Part shown: positions 1-9,026 of the stretch, piece by piece
Numbering within the stretch: the first letter of the stretch is position 1
How the letters are laid out: each line of letters opens with the position of its first letter
Origin: Bdellovibrionales bacterium
GTDB taxonomy: Bacteria > Bdellovibrionota > Bdellovibrionia > Bdellovibrionales > Bdellovibrionaceae
Length of the DNA: 64,000 nucleotides
Assembly: GCA_018266295.1 (NCBI GenBank)
Contig: JAFEAQ010000014.1
Coordinates: 62,001 to 126,000 of the forward strand
Direction of reading: 5' to 3'
Made by a program: the position numbers and the translations under genes
The notes under the pieces: model-generated
What the model was told of the DNA's origin: nothing
Database searches by the model: none
The model's input: the letters and a program-made list of their open reading frames with translations, nothing else

Positions 1-1560
1 GCATCGTCTTACATGTACAGAATGGTTGGTCGTACGTTGGTCTCTTTGGATGCTGACGGTAAGTGGTTCACTCAGCTTGCGAAGTCGATCCCTTCTTTGG
101 ACAACGGCTCAGCGAAAATCGTTGATGTTGGCGGCAAAAAGAAAATCATCGCAACTTGGGAAATCCTCGACAACGCAAAATGGAATGACGGCACACCTAT
201 TACTTGTGCTGACTTTGCATTTGCTTTGAAAGTTGCAGCAGCACCTACTGTGTCGGTGGGAGAAAAAGAAACTTTCACTCAAGTTGAAAAAATCGAAGCA
301 GATCCTGCAAATCCTAAAAAATGTACTTTCACTTACGAGAAAGCAAAATGGGATTTCTATGCATTGGCTCAGTTCTACCCGCTTCCTAAGCACTTAGAAG
401 AACCGGTCTTCAACAAGTACGGCAAAGAAAAAGAAGGCTACGAGAAGAACTCAAACTACACCAAGAACCCAACAATGAAGGGTCTTTACAATGGTCCCTA
501 CGCGATCACTGAAGTCAAACTCGGTGACCACGTGACGTTTGAACCAAACGCGGACTTCTACGGCCCTCAGCCGAAGATCCAAAAGATCATCGTGAAACTC
601 ATTCCTAACACAGGAACCATGGAAGCCAACCTTCGTTCAGGCACGATCGACATGATCGGCACGTTGGGCCTTTCTTTGGATGAGGCTCTCGCTTTCGAAA
701 AGAAAGTAAAAGCTGAAAACCTTCCTTACGAAGTGACTTTCACTCCATCGATCACTTACGAGCACATCGACCTTAACTTGGACAATCCCATCTTGAAAGA
801 TATCAAAGTTCGTAAAGCGTTGATCACAGGCTTGAACCGCGAAGATCTTGTAAAAGCTCTCTTCGAAGGCAAGCAAGAAGCTGCGATCCACAATATCTCT
901 CCTAAGGACCCTTGGTTCACTCGCGATCCAAAAGACATCACTCTCTACCCTTACTCTAAGCGTGAAGCTGGTAAGTTGTTGGATGAAGCTGGCTGGAAAA
1001 TGGGCGCGGACGGCTATCGCTACAAAGACGGCAAAAAGCTTTCTTTGGTGTTCATGACGACGGCGGGCAACAAAACTCGTGAGTTGGTTCAAGTATACTT
1101 GCAAGACCAATACAAACAGCTCGGTATCGAAATCGTCACTAAGAACGAACCGGCACGTGTGTTCTTCGGCGAAACCACTCGTAAACGCAAATTTGGCGCA
1201 ATGGCGATGTTTGCTTGGGTTTCTTCACCTGAAAACAGCCCACGTTCTACTTTCCACACATCGGCAATTCCAACCGAGAAAAACGGTTGGTCTGGTCAGA
1301 ACTTCATGAACTGGTCTAATAAAGACAACGACAAGTTGATGGAAGACCTGGATGTAGAGTTCGACGCTAAGAAACGTTTGGATTTGATCCACAAAATTAC
1401 GAAGCACTACACAGACGACGTACCGGTATTGCCGTTGTACTACCGTTCTGATGTGAGTGTTGTACCTAAGAACTTGAAAAACTACCGTCCAACAGGACAC
1501 CAGTTTGCTGAGACCAACGACGTTGAGAAGTGGGATCTTGGCGGTTCTACATTGAACTAG
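1..1560 (+). CDS. Oligopeptide ABC transporter substrate-binding protein, 5'-truncated
   Basis: This is a family 5 extracellular solute-binding protein (OppA/DppA type) that captures peptides in the periplasm for the two permeases encoded just downstream. The reading frame is open from base 1, so the true start, signal peptide and any lipobox lie outside the window; about 519 codons are visible and family members usually have 530-600. The N-terminal part carries the family pattern W-N-D-G-T-P-x-T near base 180. The C-terminal part ends in the usual segment about promoter-proximal lobe closure, with a PVLPLYYR stretch. The next gene starts 32 bases after the stop, which fits one operon. The family call is strong; peptide specificity cannot be read from the sequence. 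Confidence 0.93.
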   Translation, partial: ASSYMYRMVGRTLVSLDADGKWFTQLAKSIPSLDNGSAKIVDVGGKKKIIATWEILDNAKWNDGTPITCADFAFALKVAAAPTVSVGEKETFTQVEKIEADPANPKKCTFTYEKAKWDFYALAQFYPLPKHLEEPVFNKYGKEKEGYEKNSNYTKNPTMKGLYNGPYAITEVKLGDHVTFEPNADFYGPQPKIQKIIVKLIPNTGTMEANLRSGTIDMIGTLGLSLDEALAFEKKVKAENLPYEVTFTPSITYEHIDLNLDNPILKDIKVRKALITGLNREDLVKALFEGKQEAAIHNISPKDPWFTRDPKDITLYPYSKREAGKLLDEAGWKMGADGYRYKDGKKLSLVFMTTAGNKTRELVQVYLQDQYKQLGIEIVTKNEPARVFFGETTRKRKFGAMAMFAWVSSPENSPRSTFHTSAIPTEKNGWSGQNFMNWSNKDNDKLMEDLDVEFDAKKRLDLIHKITKHYTDDVPVLPLYYRSDVSVVPKNLKNYRPTGHQFAETNDVEKWDLGGSTLN

Positions 1561-1592
1561 TTTTTTCGGATTTTTGTTAAGAGGAGATCTCG

Positions 1593-2564
1593 GTGACTAC
1601 ATATATCCTTCGGCGTCTTATCCAAACACTCGCAGTGATAGCGATCCTATCCTATGTGTGTTTCTATCTCATGACTTTGATGCCGGGGGATCCTGTCGAC
1701 ATGATGATCTCCTCAAATCCTAAGATCACGGCTGCAGACGTCGTGCGTTTGCGCGAACTCTACGGTCTTGATCAACCCTCCTATGTCCGTTACGGCCACT
1801 GGGTGGGCGATATTCTTAAAGGCGAATTGGGTTATAGCCGTACCTACCGCGTACCGGTTCAAGAACTTCTCGGCCCACGTCTGACAAGCACGTTTATCCT
1901 TTCCATGGTGGCATTGGTTTTCTCAATTTTGATTTCAGTTCCACTGGGCGTGTTTTCAGCTCTTCGACCTGGCAGCAAGGTCGACTATGTGATTAACTTC
2001 TTCTCCTTTGCCGGAATTTCGATTCCGTCGTTCTGGCTCGGGATCGTGTGCATTATCTTCTTTGCGGTGTGGATTCCACTCCTCCCTGCCGGTGGAACTC
2101 AAACGGTCGGCGGACCCGATCTTGGATTCTGGGCCGATCTTTTAGATCGTAGTAAATATTTAATCTTGCCGGTTCTTTCTTTGAGCTTGCAGCAGATCGG
2201 CCGCTTTGTGCGCTTCACGCGCTCAGCGATGCTCGAGTCTTTGCGCAATGACTTTATCAGAACTGCGAAAGCCAAAGGTCTTCCGCGACAACTTATTATC
2301 TGGAGACATGCTTTCAGAAACGCTTTAATTCCTTTGATCACAATCCTCGCGTTGAGCATCTCTTCAATCTTCTCAGGCGCGATTATTACTGAAACCGTCT
2401 TTGCTTACCAAGGCGTTGGCAAACTGACTTATGACTCTATCATCGGTAACGACTTTAACGTCGCGATGGTCAGCTTCATCATCTCAGTAGCCATGGTTCT
2501 GGTTATGAACTTGGTTGCAGACCTTCTCTACGGCGTGGCGGATCCACGTATCACATACAGCTAG
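1593..2564 (+). CDS. Oligopeptide ABC transporter permease, OppB/DppB type
   Basis: This inner-membrane permease forms half of the translocation channel of the upstream peptide importer. The 323-residue length and hydrophobic profile (about six membrane segments, the first at residues 9-30) match DppB/OppB. The conserved early segment LMPGDPV is at residues 29-35, and the cytoplasmic EAA loop that docks the ATPase is seen around residues 225-245 (AKAKGLP...HAFRNALIP). It starts with GTG, chosen because AAGAGGAG lies just upstream. It is followed by the OppC-type gene after nine bases. The partner ATPase genes are not in the window. Confidence 0.94.
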   Translation: MTTYILRRLIQTLAVIAILSYVCFYLMTLMPGDPVDMMISSNPKITAADVVRLRELYGLDQPSYVRYGHWVGDILKGELGYSRTYRVPVQELLGPRLTSTFILSMVALVFSILISVPLGVFSALRPGSKVDYVINFFSFAGISIPSFWLGIVCIIFFAVWIPLLPAGGTQTVGGPDLGFWADLLDRSKYLILPVLSLSLQQIGRFVRFTRSAMLESLRNDFIRTAKAKGLPRQLIIWRHAFRNALIPLITILALSISSIFSGAIITETVFAYQGVGKLTYDSIIGNDFNVAMVSFIISVAMVLVMNLVADLLYGVADPRITYS

Positions 2565-2573
2565 GAGACGGAC

Positions 2574-3779
2574 ATGGAAATGACAGAAGAAATGACAATC
2601 CCACAAGTCTCTGACGAAACCCGCCGTAAGCATGAACAAGCTCTTCCGATGTGGAAGATCGTTCTCAGCCAATTTGTTGAACACAAAATGGCCGTGGTCG
2701 GTTCTATTATCATTGTTCTCTTTATGGCGATCGCGCTTTCGGCCCCGTTGATTGAGGCTATTTCAGGCCTTGATCCAGATGCGCAGAACGTGTTCAACCG
2801 TTATCAGCCACCGTTTTCCCGGGCGATTGCCGGCCAGGACGTCCGCGAAACAACAGTTGAAAAATTCATTCACGATAAGCCCGAAGTTTCTCAAGCACTT
2901 GAAACTGCTTTGATCAGCAAAGGCCTTGTAACAACTCAGACTCCGGCGGACGCGCTGTTTGAATTGACGGCGAAACCGGTTCCTGAAGCTTTGAAAATTC
3001 TTGAGCAAGTCGGCACAGCTGAGGCCACAGACCTTAAAAAGACTTTTCAGACTTTTGAAAGTTACCATATTTTTGGTACGGATGAACTCGGACGTGATGT
3101 TTTCATTCGCTTGATTTACGGCACGCGCATTTCTATGAGCGTCGGTGTTTTGGTTGCGATCGTTTCAGCGTTGGTCGGTCTTTTGATCGGTGCCGTTGCC
3201 GGTTTCTACGGTGGCGTGGTTGATACGGTCCTGATGCGTGTCACGGATGCTTTGATCTCATTGCCACTTCTTCCGGTAATGATCGTGATTGCTGCGATTG
3301 ATATGCAAAAGCTTCCGGCCCTGAAAGCGCTGGTCAGCACTCAAAATGAGTCCATCTTTAAGATGGTTCTGATCTTGTGCTTGTTCTCGTGGATGACTGT
3401 GGCCCGCCTTGTTCGTGGCAGTATCTTGTCTCTGCGTGAGCGCGAATTTATCTTAGCTTCAAAAACTCTGGGTGCGACGGATTTCACCATCATCTTCCGC
3501 CACATGTTCCCGAACGTGATCGCACCAATGCTCGTGTCTATTACATTGGGTGTGGGCGAATCGATCTTGTTTGAAGCGGCCCTCAGCTTCTTGGGCTTGG
3601 GTATCCAACCGCCAACTCCAAGCTGGGGTAATATGCTCTTTAATGCTCAGGAATTGATTTACCAAGCTCCGTTCTTGGCAATCCTTCCGGGTGTGATGAT
3701 TCTCCTCACAGTAATCAGCTTCAACTACTTGGGTGACGGTCTTCAGGATGCAGTCGATCCAAAAGCGATTCGTCGCTAG
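2574..3779 (+). CDS. Oligopeptide ABC transporter permease, OppC/DppC type, with large periplasmic insertion
   Basis: This is the second permease of the peptide importer. A first membrane segment lies at residues 41-62, the conserved FGTDELGRDV motif at residues 167-176, and the EAA-type loop near ASKTLGATD with the HMFPN segment. The protein has 401 residues, against about 300 for typical OppC. The extra length sits between the first membrane segment and the FGTDELGRD motif, roughly residues 83-163, which should face the periplasm and reads as mostly helical and charged. It is preceded by GGAGACGG and follows the OppB-type gene by nine bases. A terminator follows, so the operon ends here. 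Confidence 0.93.
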   Translation: MEMTEEMTIPQVSDETRRKHEQALPMWKIVLSQFVEHKMAVVGSIIIVLFMAIALSAPLIEAISGLDPDAQNVFNRYQPPFSRAIAGQDVRETTVEKFIHDKPEVSQALETALISKGLVTTQTPADALFELTAKPVPEALKILEQVGTAEATDLKKTFQTFESYHIFGTDELGRDVFIRLIYGTRISMSVGVLVAIVSALVGLLIGAVAGFYGGVVDTVLMRVTDALISLPLLPVMIVIAAIDMQKLPALKALVSTQNESIFKMVLILCLFSWMTVARLVRGSILSLREREFILASKTLGATDFTIIFRHMFPNVIAPMLVSITLGVGESILFEAALSFLGLGIQPPTPSWGNMLFNAQELIYQAPFLAILPGVMILLTVISFNYLGDGLQDAVDPKAIRR

Positions 3780-3810
3780 TCGCGCAACTTGTGTTCAAAC
3801 CTGAAAAAAA

Positions 3811-3850
3811 GTAAAGCGGCCGGGCCTCAGCTCGGCCGTATTGCTTTTTA
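3811..3850 (+). terminator. Rho-independent terminator after the peptide transporter operon
   Basis: The arms CGGCCG at 3817-3822 and 3833-3838 pair, extended inward by GGC/GCT pairs around a four-base loop, and a T-rich tract follows (TTGCTTTTTA). It lies 30-60 bases after the OppC stop, which fits the operon end. Confidence 0.75.
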
Positions 3851-3909
3851 AAGCCTCTAAACCAGGCACGTGGTCTGCAAAGCCCTCTAGCAGGATCAAA
3901 GAGGTGCTT

Positions 3910-4488
3910 ATGAAAGCTTTATTAAACAACACTGCATTTTTAGTACTCACGTTTTTTGCTGTTTCAGCAGGTGCGCAACAACAGTCTTCTATGGAGCTGA
4001 CTTGTCGTGCGAAAGCTAAAGAAATCGCAGCACAAACTTATTCAGGCTGTGTGACAGAAGCTCGTAACACTCAGATTGACCTCATCCGTAAGGACTACCA
4101 AAAGCAATTGGCTGATTTGAAGGCAAAGTATGACCGCGAACTTAAGAAAGTCGGCGGCAGAAATGTTAACACTCCTCAGGGTCCTGAAGCTTCGGCTCCA
4201 AAATCCACTCCTCCTGTTGCGGCAACGGTTTCTAAGGGGGCAGCCCCAAAACCGACAAAAGGCATTGCCAAAACCCTTCCTACTCGTAAAGAGATGAAGC
4301 CAGCTGCGGCCCCTGCCGTGCAAGAGGTTAAAGAGGATACTGTTGTTGCCACTCCTGACAGCGGAACGACTGTAAATGAAAACCAACCGACTCAAAATGA
4401 CGCCAATGGCGAAATGAAAATGGAGCTCGTTCCGGCTCCAGCTTCGTCTGATAACAATACAGCCTCTACTGTCGACCAGACATATTAG
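3910..4488 (+). CDS. Secreted protein with coiled coil and Ala/Pro-rich tail, unknown function
   Basis: I do not recognise a family. The ATG at 3910 is preferred over an in-frame start at 3841 because it begins a clear signal peptide (residues 1-22, ending in SAGAQQQ) and has GAGG nearby upstream. The mature protein has a short two-cysteine segment (ELTCRAK and SGCVTEA), then a charged helical stretch around residues 55-80 (DLIRKDYQKQLADLKAKYD) likely to form a coiled coil. A long low-complexity tail rich in Ala, Pro, Thr and Lys runs to the end. This layout suits a periplasmic or envelope-spanning linker protein; that is inference. It stands alone between a terminator and tatA. Confidence 0.8.
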   Translation: MKALLNNTAFLVLTFFAVSAGAQQQSSMELTCRAKAKEIAAQTYSGCVTEARNTQIDLIRKDYQKQLADLKAKYDRELKKVGGRNVNTPQGPEASAPKSTPPVAATVSKGAAPKPTKGIAKTLPTRKEMKPAAAPAVQEVKEDTVVATPDSGTTVNENQPTQNDANGEMKMELVPAPASSDNNTASTVDQTY

Positions 4489-4502
4489 TTTTCTTTAATT
4501 TG

Positions 4503-4533
4503 GTGACAAAAACACACCCACATCATATATAAT
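4503..4533 (+). promoter_or_regulatory. Candidate sigma-70 promoter for tatA
   Basis: A perfect TATAAT lies at 4528-4533, with GTGACA at 4503-4508 as a candidate -35 element at a rather long 19-base spacing. It sits 30 bases upstream of the tatA start. The -10 match is convincing; the -35 assignment is weaker. Confidence 0.45.
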
Positions 4534-4562
4534 GGACCTCAGATCCTACAGGGAGGTCCTTA

Positions 4563-4820
4563 ATGGGTGAGTTTAGCCTTACACATCTTTTACTATTGGC
4601 TGTGATCTTTTTGATCTTCTTCGGCCCTAGCCGCTTGCCTCAATTGGGACAATCCCTTGGTAAAGCTATTCGCGGTTTCAAAACCGGTTTGAATGAAATC
4701 GACGTTGATGCCAAAGACATCCACGACAATACAAAATCAAACGAACAAATCTCTCAAAACCAAACTCAAGGTATGAACTCTCAAAAAGTTGAAAACCCTG
4801 AGACTCAAAAGAAATCTTAA
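4563..4820 (+). CDS. tatA: Sec-independent (Tat) translocase subunit TatA
   Basis: TatA oligomerises to let folded proteins with twin-arginine signals cross the inner membrane. The 85-residue protein has the diagnostic layout: a single N-terminal membrane helix (residues 4-20), the hinge F20-G21-P22, then an amphipathic helix (LPQLGQSLGKAIRGFK) and a polar, Gln/Asn-rich tail. AGGGAGGT lies just upstream of the ATG. No tatB or tatC is adjacent, so the rest of the translocase must be encoded elsewhere. A TatE-like or TatB role cannot be fully excluded, but the short length and LGQSLGKA segment favour TatA. A strong terminator follows. Confidence 0.92.
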   Translation: MGEFSLTHLLLLAVIFLIFFGPSRLPQLGQSLGKAIRGFKTGLNEIDVDAKDIHDNTKSNEQISQNQTQGMNSQKVENPETQKKS

Positions 4821-4848
4821 TTTCTTAGTTTTTTGAAATTCCAAAAAA

Positions 4849-4880
4849 GAGGGAGCCTAAAAGCTTCCTCTTTTTTTTTT
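4849..4880 (+). terminator. Rho-independent terminator after tatA
   Basis: The arms GAGGGAGC and GCTTCCTC form an eight-pair stem (one G-T pair) with a six-base loop, followed by ten T residues at 4871-4880. Confidence 0.9.
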
Positions 4881-5027
4881 GCCGTTACAATTTACAATAT
4901 GGAAGAGTTTCATGCTTCGTAAGCAGATAGACATGGAACACCTCTTCAATCTCACTTTAAACTGTTTATAACCGGTCCCGTCTTTGCAACAACACTCTCC
5001 CGAATACAACCAAGTTAAGGAGAACCC

Positions 5028-5522
5028 ATGATTAAAACACTCATCGCATCAGCTATTCTAATGACCAGCATTTCTGGCTTTGCAGCGACCTCCATCAACG
5101 ACTTTATCGGCACCTATCGACTCGCTGATAAAAAAGTCGAAGGTGAGACATTCTGCTTTCAACAAATCACAATTAGCCAAGAAGACGACGGCACTATCGG
5201 CATCTATCGCGAAGACACTTCCTATGGCCCGATGATCAATGCGGAACTCAACGGCAGCCCCCGCAAAAATAGCGGATCCCATGGCGAAGCGATGAGCAGC
5301 CGCAAAGGTAAAGACTCTGTGACATTGAAAAATGATATTCTGACGTTCGAATACAGCGGCACCACAAGCCTGCTGGGAGTTCCCGTTGCTCGTGAATCCG
5401 ATACAATCTCAGCAAAGCTCGCTCAAGGTGGAAAAGCTTTGGCCGTGACTCGCACGACTTTCGAAGGCCCCGTTGCAGGCATCGGCAAAAAAGGCAAAGC
5501 TCTCTGCGCTTACACAAGATAA
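5028..5522 (+). CDS. Small secreted protein, unknown function
   Basis: The 164-residue product begins with a signal peptide (residues 1-20, ending SGFAA) and is preceded by AAGGAGAA at good spacing. The mature part is polar with only two cysteines (in ETFCFQ and ALCAYTR), which may form a terminal disulfide. It contains a segment reading LADKKVEGETFCFQQITISQ near the start of the mature chain that looks like a beta-strand-rich lipocalin-like or periplasmic sandwich. I assign no family. It is a single-gene unit between two terminators. Confidence 0.8.
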   Translation: MIKTLIASAILMTSISGFAATSINDFIGTYRLADKKVEGETFCFQQITISQEDDGTIGIYREDTSYGPMINAELNGSPRKNSGSHGEAMSSRKGKDSVTLKNDILTFEYSGTTSLLGVPVARESDTISAKLAQGGKALAVTRTTFEGPVAGIGKKGKALCAYTR

Positions 5523-5547
5523 TATAAAGAAGTATCTGAAAACCAAA

Positions 5548-5574
5548 AGGAAGCCCCCGGGCTTCCTTTTTTTA
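5548..5574. terminator. Bidirectional terminator between convergent genes
   Basis: AAGGAAGCCC and GGGCTTCCTT form a ten-pair stem with a two-base spacer, with seven T residues on the plus side and a shorter T-run on the minus side. It separates the secreted-protein gene from the small minus-strand gene whose stop codon it contacts. Confidence 0.88.
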
Positions 5575-5733
5575 TTTGCACGACTCGCCTTCGTGACAAA
5601 TGAGTTCCTGATCCGAAGAGGTTGATGAGGCCTGATTAGAAATACCGCCAAAATATTCAAGCGCTGCGAAGCACGCGATCGCACCTACGATCAGTGCACA
5701 TAATCCAAAAATGATTCGAGTTTGTTTTTTCAC
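5572..5733 (-). CDS. Small single-pass membrane or exported protein, 53 residues
   Basis: Reading the minus strand from a GTG at 5733 gives 53 codons before TAA at 5572-5574. The product starts with three basic residues and a hydrophobic segment (IIFGLCALIVGAIACFAAL, residues 7-25). It then has a Ser/Thr-rich stretch and ends in a small tail with two cysteines (LICHEGESCK). This looks like a signal-anchor or signal peptide followed by a tiny exported peptide. The ribosome-binding site is poor, which lowers certainty. It ends exactly in a bidirectional terminator, which supports it being a transcribed unit. No function is assigned. Confidence 0.55.
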   Translation of the reverse strand: MKKQTRIIFGLCALIVGAIACFAALEYFGGISNQASSTSSDQELICHEGESCK

Positions 5734-5778
5734 GGAATAGACTCTAAATCATTTTCTATTTTATGAGAAATGATTTTT

Positions 5779-6483
5779 CTAAACGCTGAGCAGTTTGTCA
5801 GAGATGATGCTGTGGACGCCCATGGCGAAAAATTCTTTCGCGCGCTCGACATCGTTCACGGTGTATACGGCGATTTGATAACCAAGCTTCATGAATTTCT
5901 CAACGCGCTCTTTGGACGTCATCTTTTGATCCCAATGCAGGAACTGCGCATCACAGAGTGGAAGAAGACTCATCTGCTTTAAAAACCAATAATTTTTTGG
6001 TTCATCATCTTCACTGACCAACAGGGCCCGGGAAACTTCCGGAACAAAGCCCTTCGCACGAATGAGACTAAACGGATTAAAACTCGAAAACACAACACGT
6101 TCTTCGGCGTTATATTTTTTCACAAGCTGACTCACGCGAATCTCAAGCGCAGGATCCACCGCCGAATCCGTCTTCAGTTCTATGTTCAAAAAATCAGGTA
6201 CATCTTTTGATGCAAGTACTTGCTCTAACGTGGTCAAATTCGAAGCAAAAACTCTCGCTTGCTCTAACGTCAAAGCTTTCATATCCACGGGCGCTTTATG
6301 CAGACGTTTCAGATTCGCATCATGGTAGAGCACCGGCACATAATCACGCGTCAGGCGGACGTCGAACTCCACCATTTGACTGCCGCGCTTTTTAGCAGCC
6401 TGCAAAGACTCCAGAGTATTTTCTGTAGTCCCATCCGTCCAAAATCCGCGGTGAGTTTGAAACTTTTTTTCTAATAACATCAT
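5779..6483 (-). CDS. Glycerophosphodiester phosphodiesterase family protein
   Basis: The enzyme family hydrolyses glycerophosphodiesters to glycerol-3-phosphate and an alcohol, in phospholipid turnover. The 234-residue product carries the catalytic signature: H11-R12-G, E21-N22-T, the pair E39-x-D41, and H54 in VLYHD. These are the general acid/base histidines and metal-binding acidic residues of the GDPD barrel. There is no signal peptide, so it resembles the cytoplasmic UgpQ type rather than periplasmic GlpQ. The stop of the upstream minus-strand AsmA-like gene is two bases away, so the two are probably cotranscribed. A predator could use it on host lipid fragments; that is speculation. Confidence 0.9.
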   Translation of the reverse strand: MMLLEKKFQTHRGFWTDGTTENTLESLQAAKKRGSQMVEFDVRLTRDYVPVLYHDANLKRLHKAPVDMKALTLEQARVFASNLTTLEQVLASKDVPDFLNIELKTDSAVDPALEIRVSQLVKKYNAEERVVFSSFNPFSLIRAKGFVPEVSRALLVSEDDEPKNYWFLKQMSLLPLCDAQFLHWDQKMTSKERVEKFMKLGYQIAVYTVNDVERAKEFFAMGVHSIISDKLLSV

Positions 6484-6485
6484 GA

Positions 6486-8483
6486 CTATTTTTTCTTCTT
6501 TGTTAAATCCGTCGGTGTAAACTCTGGGTTATCACGTTTTCCGCTAAGGAGCCATTTGTGCGAAACTTTCCCAACCTGAGATTGAACTTGGCCCGACAAA
6601 ACACCCTCAGCGTTCCACTCCCCTTCGGAACTCAAACGGCCGCCTTTATCCAATTGCGCCGAGAAGTTCTTCCAGCCAAGCACTTTGAAGCTTTGTGCAT
6701 GGAACTGAGAAGCGAGGCTTTTCATCTGAAGTTTTCCGTCGCTCATCCAGTCAGGCTCAATCAGATTTTTCAAAATTTGAAACGCGGGTGAACCGACCGA
6801 AATCGCCATCTTATGAATCTGGGCTTGGGACTGAATTTCTCCACCGGCATAGTCGACGTTAAAACGCGCTTTTTCAAACGCGACACCTTCCACGTCGGCA
6901 GATTCTGAGTTCAGCACGCCTTTAACGTGACTCATTTTTCCCTCTTGGAATTTGATATTCATATCGCCACTGATTGCACCCACCTGACCACCGGCGGTCA
7001 TCAGGCGCACGACGTTGGGTGACAAACGAATTTCATTGGCCTTGGCTTTCACTTCCACCGTTTGAAAGTCCCGATTGGCGGCAAGCTGCAACTGCCCATC
7101 AAATACGCCCTGATCCGGCACGAAGCGCGACACTTTCACGTTCCAATGATCTTTATCCAGCGACACATCCGCTGCAATCTCGCGCAGGACCTGCATCTCG
7201 CGCTGGCCTTTATTCGAGAAAATAAACTCTAAGCCCCGGTGCACCCCCGAGAGCTTCATGTGATCCTGATCCGTGATCTCTGCGGTTCCATCGAAGCTCC
7301 CTAACTGCCCGAGGATCGGTGCCGGATGCGGCTTATTCATCAGGGCAAAGAGCTTATCACCATTCAAACGGCGAATACCGACCGTGAATGGGAAATACCG
7401 CATCGGCGCCAGCGAAGTCACACGAATCTCATCGACTTTCAAATCTCCGAGATCCCCTTCAAGACGGATGTCTTTCATTTGCATCTGCGCGGTTTTAAAA
7501 TTCGACTTTGCAATCGTTGATTGGGCATTCAGCGACACCCACACCTGGCGGCCATTGAGATCCTCTTTGAGCCACTGGAATTTTCTCATGACTTGGAAAA
7601 CCTGGCTGAGCGGAATGTGCTTCAAATCCAATTCCGTCGCGAGTTCTTCTTCTTTCATGCCGTAGTTGGCCTTGATCTGATAACTGCCTTCGCGCCAGTT
7701 GCCGGACAAGCGGCCTTGCAAAGTCGCGCGCGGAAACTCGCTGTATTCACCCCACACCGTTGCGTGTGAAAGATAATCCCCGACAAGTTCGTCACGCATC
7801 AGATGTGTTTTTGCTGTCATCTCAACAACCCGCGGAGAGTTGGATTTTAAGCGAATCGCAAATGAGTTCAAATCAACAGGCTCTGCCAAATTCGGCGCAT
7901 AGATTTTTAATTGATCAATCAGAATAGCTCGTACTTCAGGGGCGCTAGATGACGGCCCTCCCTTAGGGGCTGAAGCATTGTCTTTCAAAGTAACAAAACG
8001 CTTAATCTGAGGAGTTTCGTTTTTCTTTTCTTCGGTGGATTTTTCGCAGTTCTTGTACAAACTACGTAAATTTATTTTCACCTGCCCGGCTTCAACCTGA
8101 GTCACCGGATTTTCACCTTGAACGAGCGACCAGAAGGACAGCGGCAAACGGATTTCATCGGCCGTGAGTTCCGGCTGCATCCAGCACTCGTTGTCAGATT
8201 CCATTTTCACTTTTGTGATGATGACAGCAAATCGCGGCAAGAATCCGCGAGCTAGACTGATTTGCGCCCCCTCAAAGTCCACTTGCACATCTTTGTGCAT
8301 ACGACTTGCCGCGGACTCAACCATGGATTTTACTTTGTTCGGAGCAATCAAGCCACGAATGACAAGACCCAAGACAACGGCGAGCAAAACGCCGCTAAAT
8401 AAAACAAAACGGCCCGGTTGTTCAGCAATCAGGTTCTTATCATCTTCAGAATATCTTGGAGTTCGCGGCCCAGCCATCATCAC
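6486..8483 (-). CDS. AsmA-like inner-membrane/periplasmic protein
   Basis: The 665-residue protein has a short cytoplasmic N-terminus, one membrane segment at about residues 26-45 and a very long periplasmic part. That part is rich in alternating strands (repeated patterns such as VxVxARANEIRL and LxGxVQSQ), typical of AsmA/TamB/YhdP-like proteins that form hydrophobic grooves for lipid transfer or regulate outer-membrane assembly. The family call rests on topology and strand pattern rather than on a single catalytic motif, so it is tentative. It lies between greA upstream and the phosphodiesterase gene two bases downstream, suggesting a link to phospholipid handling. Confidence 0.7.
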   Translation of the reverse strand: MMMAGPRTPRYSEDDKNLIAEQPGRFVLFSGVLLAVVLGLVIRGLIAPNKVKSMVESAASRMHKDVQVDFEGAQISLARGFLPRFAVIITKVKMESDNECWMQPELTADEIRLPLSFWSLVQGENPVTQVEAGQVKINLRSLYKNCEKSTEEKKNETPQIKRFVTLKDNASAPKGGPSSSAPEVRAILIDQLKIYAPNLAEPVDLNSFAIRLKSNSPRVVEMTAKTHLMRDELVGDYLSHATVWGEYSEFPRATLQGRLSGNWREGSYQIKANYGMKEEELATELDLKHIPLSQVFQVMRKFQWLKEDLNGRQVWVSLNAQSTIAKSNFKTAQMQMKDIRLEGDLGDLKVDEIRVTSLAPMRYFPFTVGIRRLNGDKLFALMNKPHPAPILGQLGSFDGTAEITDQDHMKLSGVHRGLEFIFSNKGQREMQVLREIAADVSLDKDHWNVKVSRFVPDQGVFDGQLQLAANRDFQTVEVKAKANEIRLSPNVVRLMTAGGQVGAISGDMNIKFQEGKMSHVKGVLNSESADVEGVAFEKARFNVDYAGGEIQSQAQIHKMAISVGSPAFQILKNLIEPDWMSDGKLQMKSLASQFHAQSFKVLGWKNFSAQLDKGGRLSSEGEWNAEGVLSGQVQSQVGKVSHKWLLSGKRDNPEFTPTDLTKKKK

Positions 8484-8549
8484 TTCATTTTGACGAAGCT
8501 TCGGCGGACCGACAACGAGAATTCAAACTATTTGGACTACTTCGTCGGA

Positions 8550-9026
8550 CTATTTAAATTCAAATGAAATGACTTCGTAATCTTTGTCGCCTTTAGGGCT
8601 TTGTACGAGGACAGAATCACCGACTTTTTTACCGATCAAAGCACGGGCTAACGGAGACAAAATCGAAATCATGCCTTGTTTTACGTCAGCTTCGTCCACG
8701 CCAACGATTTGGTAAGTGGATTCTTCATCCGTCTCTTCGTCGCGGATAGTGACGTGCGCACCAAATACGATGCGATCCGATTTGATTTCAGCTGGATTGA
8801 TGATTTCCGCACCGGCGATTTTGCCTTGAATTTCAGCAATACGGCCTTCAATCATGCCCTGGCGCTCTTTAGCAGCATCGTACTGAGAGTTTTCACTGAG
8901 GTCACCATGGGCGCGAGCCTCTTCAATGGCACGGATAACATCAGGACGCTCTTCAACCAACAGTCTTTTTAGTTCTGCATCAAGAAGTGCTTTACCTCGA
9001 ACAGTCATCGGTAATGTATCAGCCAT
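8550..9026 (-). CDS. greA: Transcription elongation factor GreA
   Basis: GreA rescues backtracked RNA polymerase by stimulating cleavage of the nascent transcript. The 158-residue length is exact for the family. The N-terminal coiled-coil hairpin carries the acidic tip in G41-D42-L-S-E45-N46, followed by YDAAKERQ. The C-terminal FKBP-like domain includes the GVDEAD...ISILSPLARALIGKKVGD segment. AAAGGAG lies ahead of the ATG at 9026. It is divergent from the DHH phosphoesterase gene, and probably the first gene of a greA-AsmA-phosphodiesterase run. Confidence 0.97.
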   Translation of the reverse strand: MADTLPMTVRGKALLDAELKRLLVEERPDVIRAIEEARAHGDLSENSQYDAAKERQGMIEGRIAEIQGKIAGAEIINPAEIKSDRIVFGAHVTIRDEETDEESTYQIVGVDEADVKQGMISILSPLARALIGKKVGDSVLVQSPKGDKDYEVISFEFK

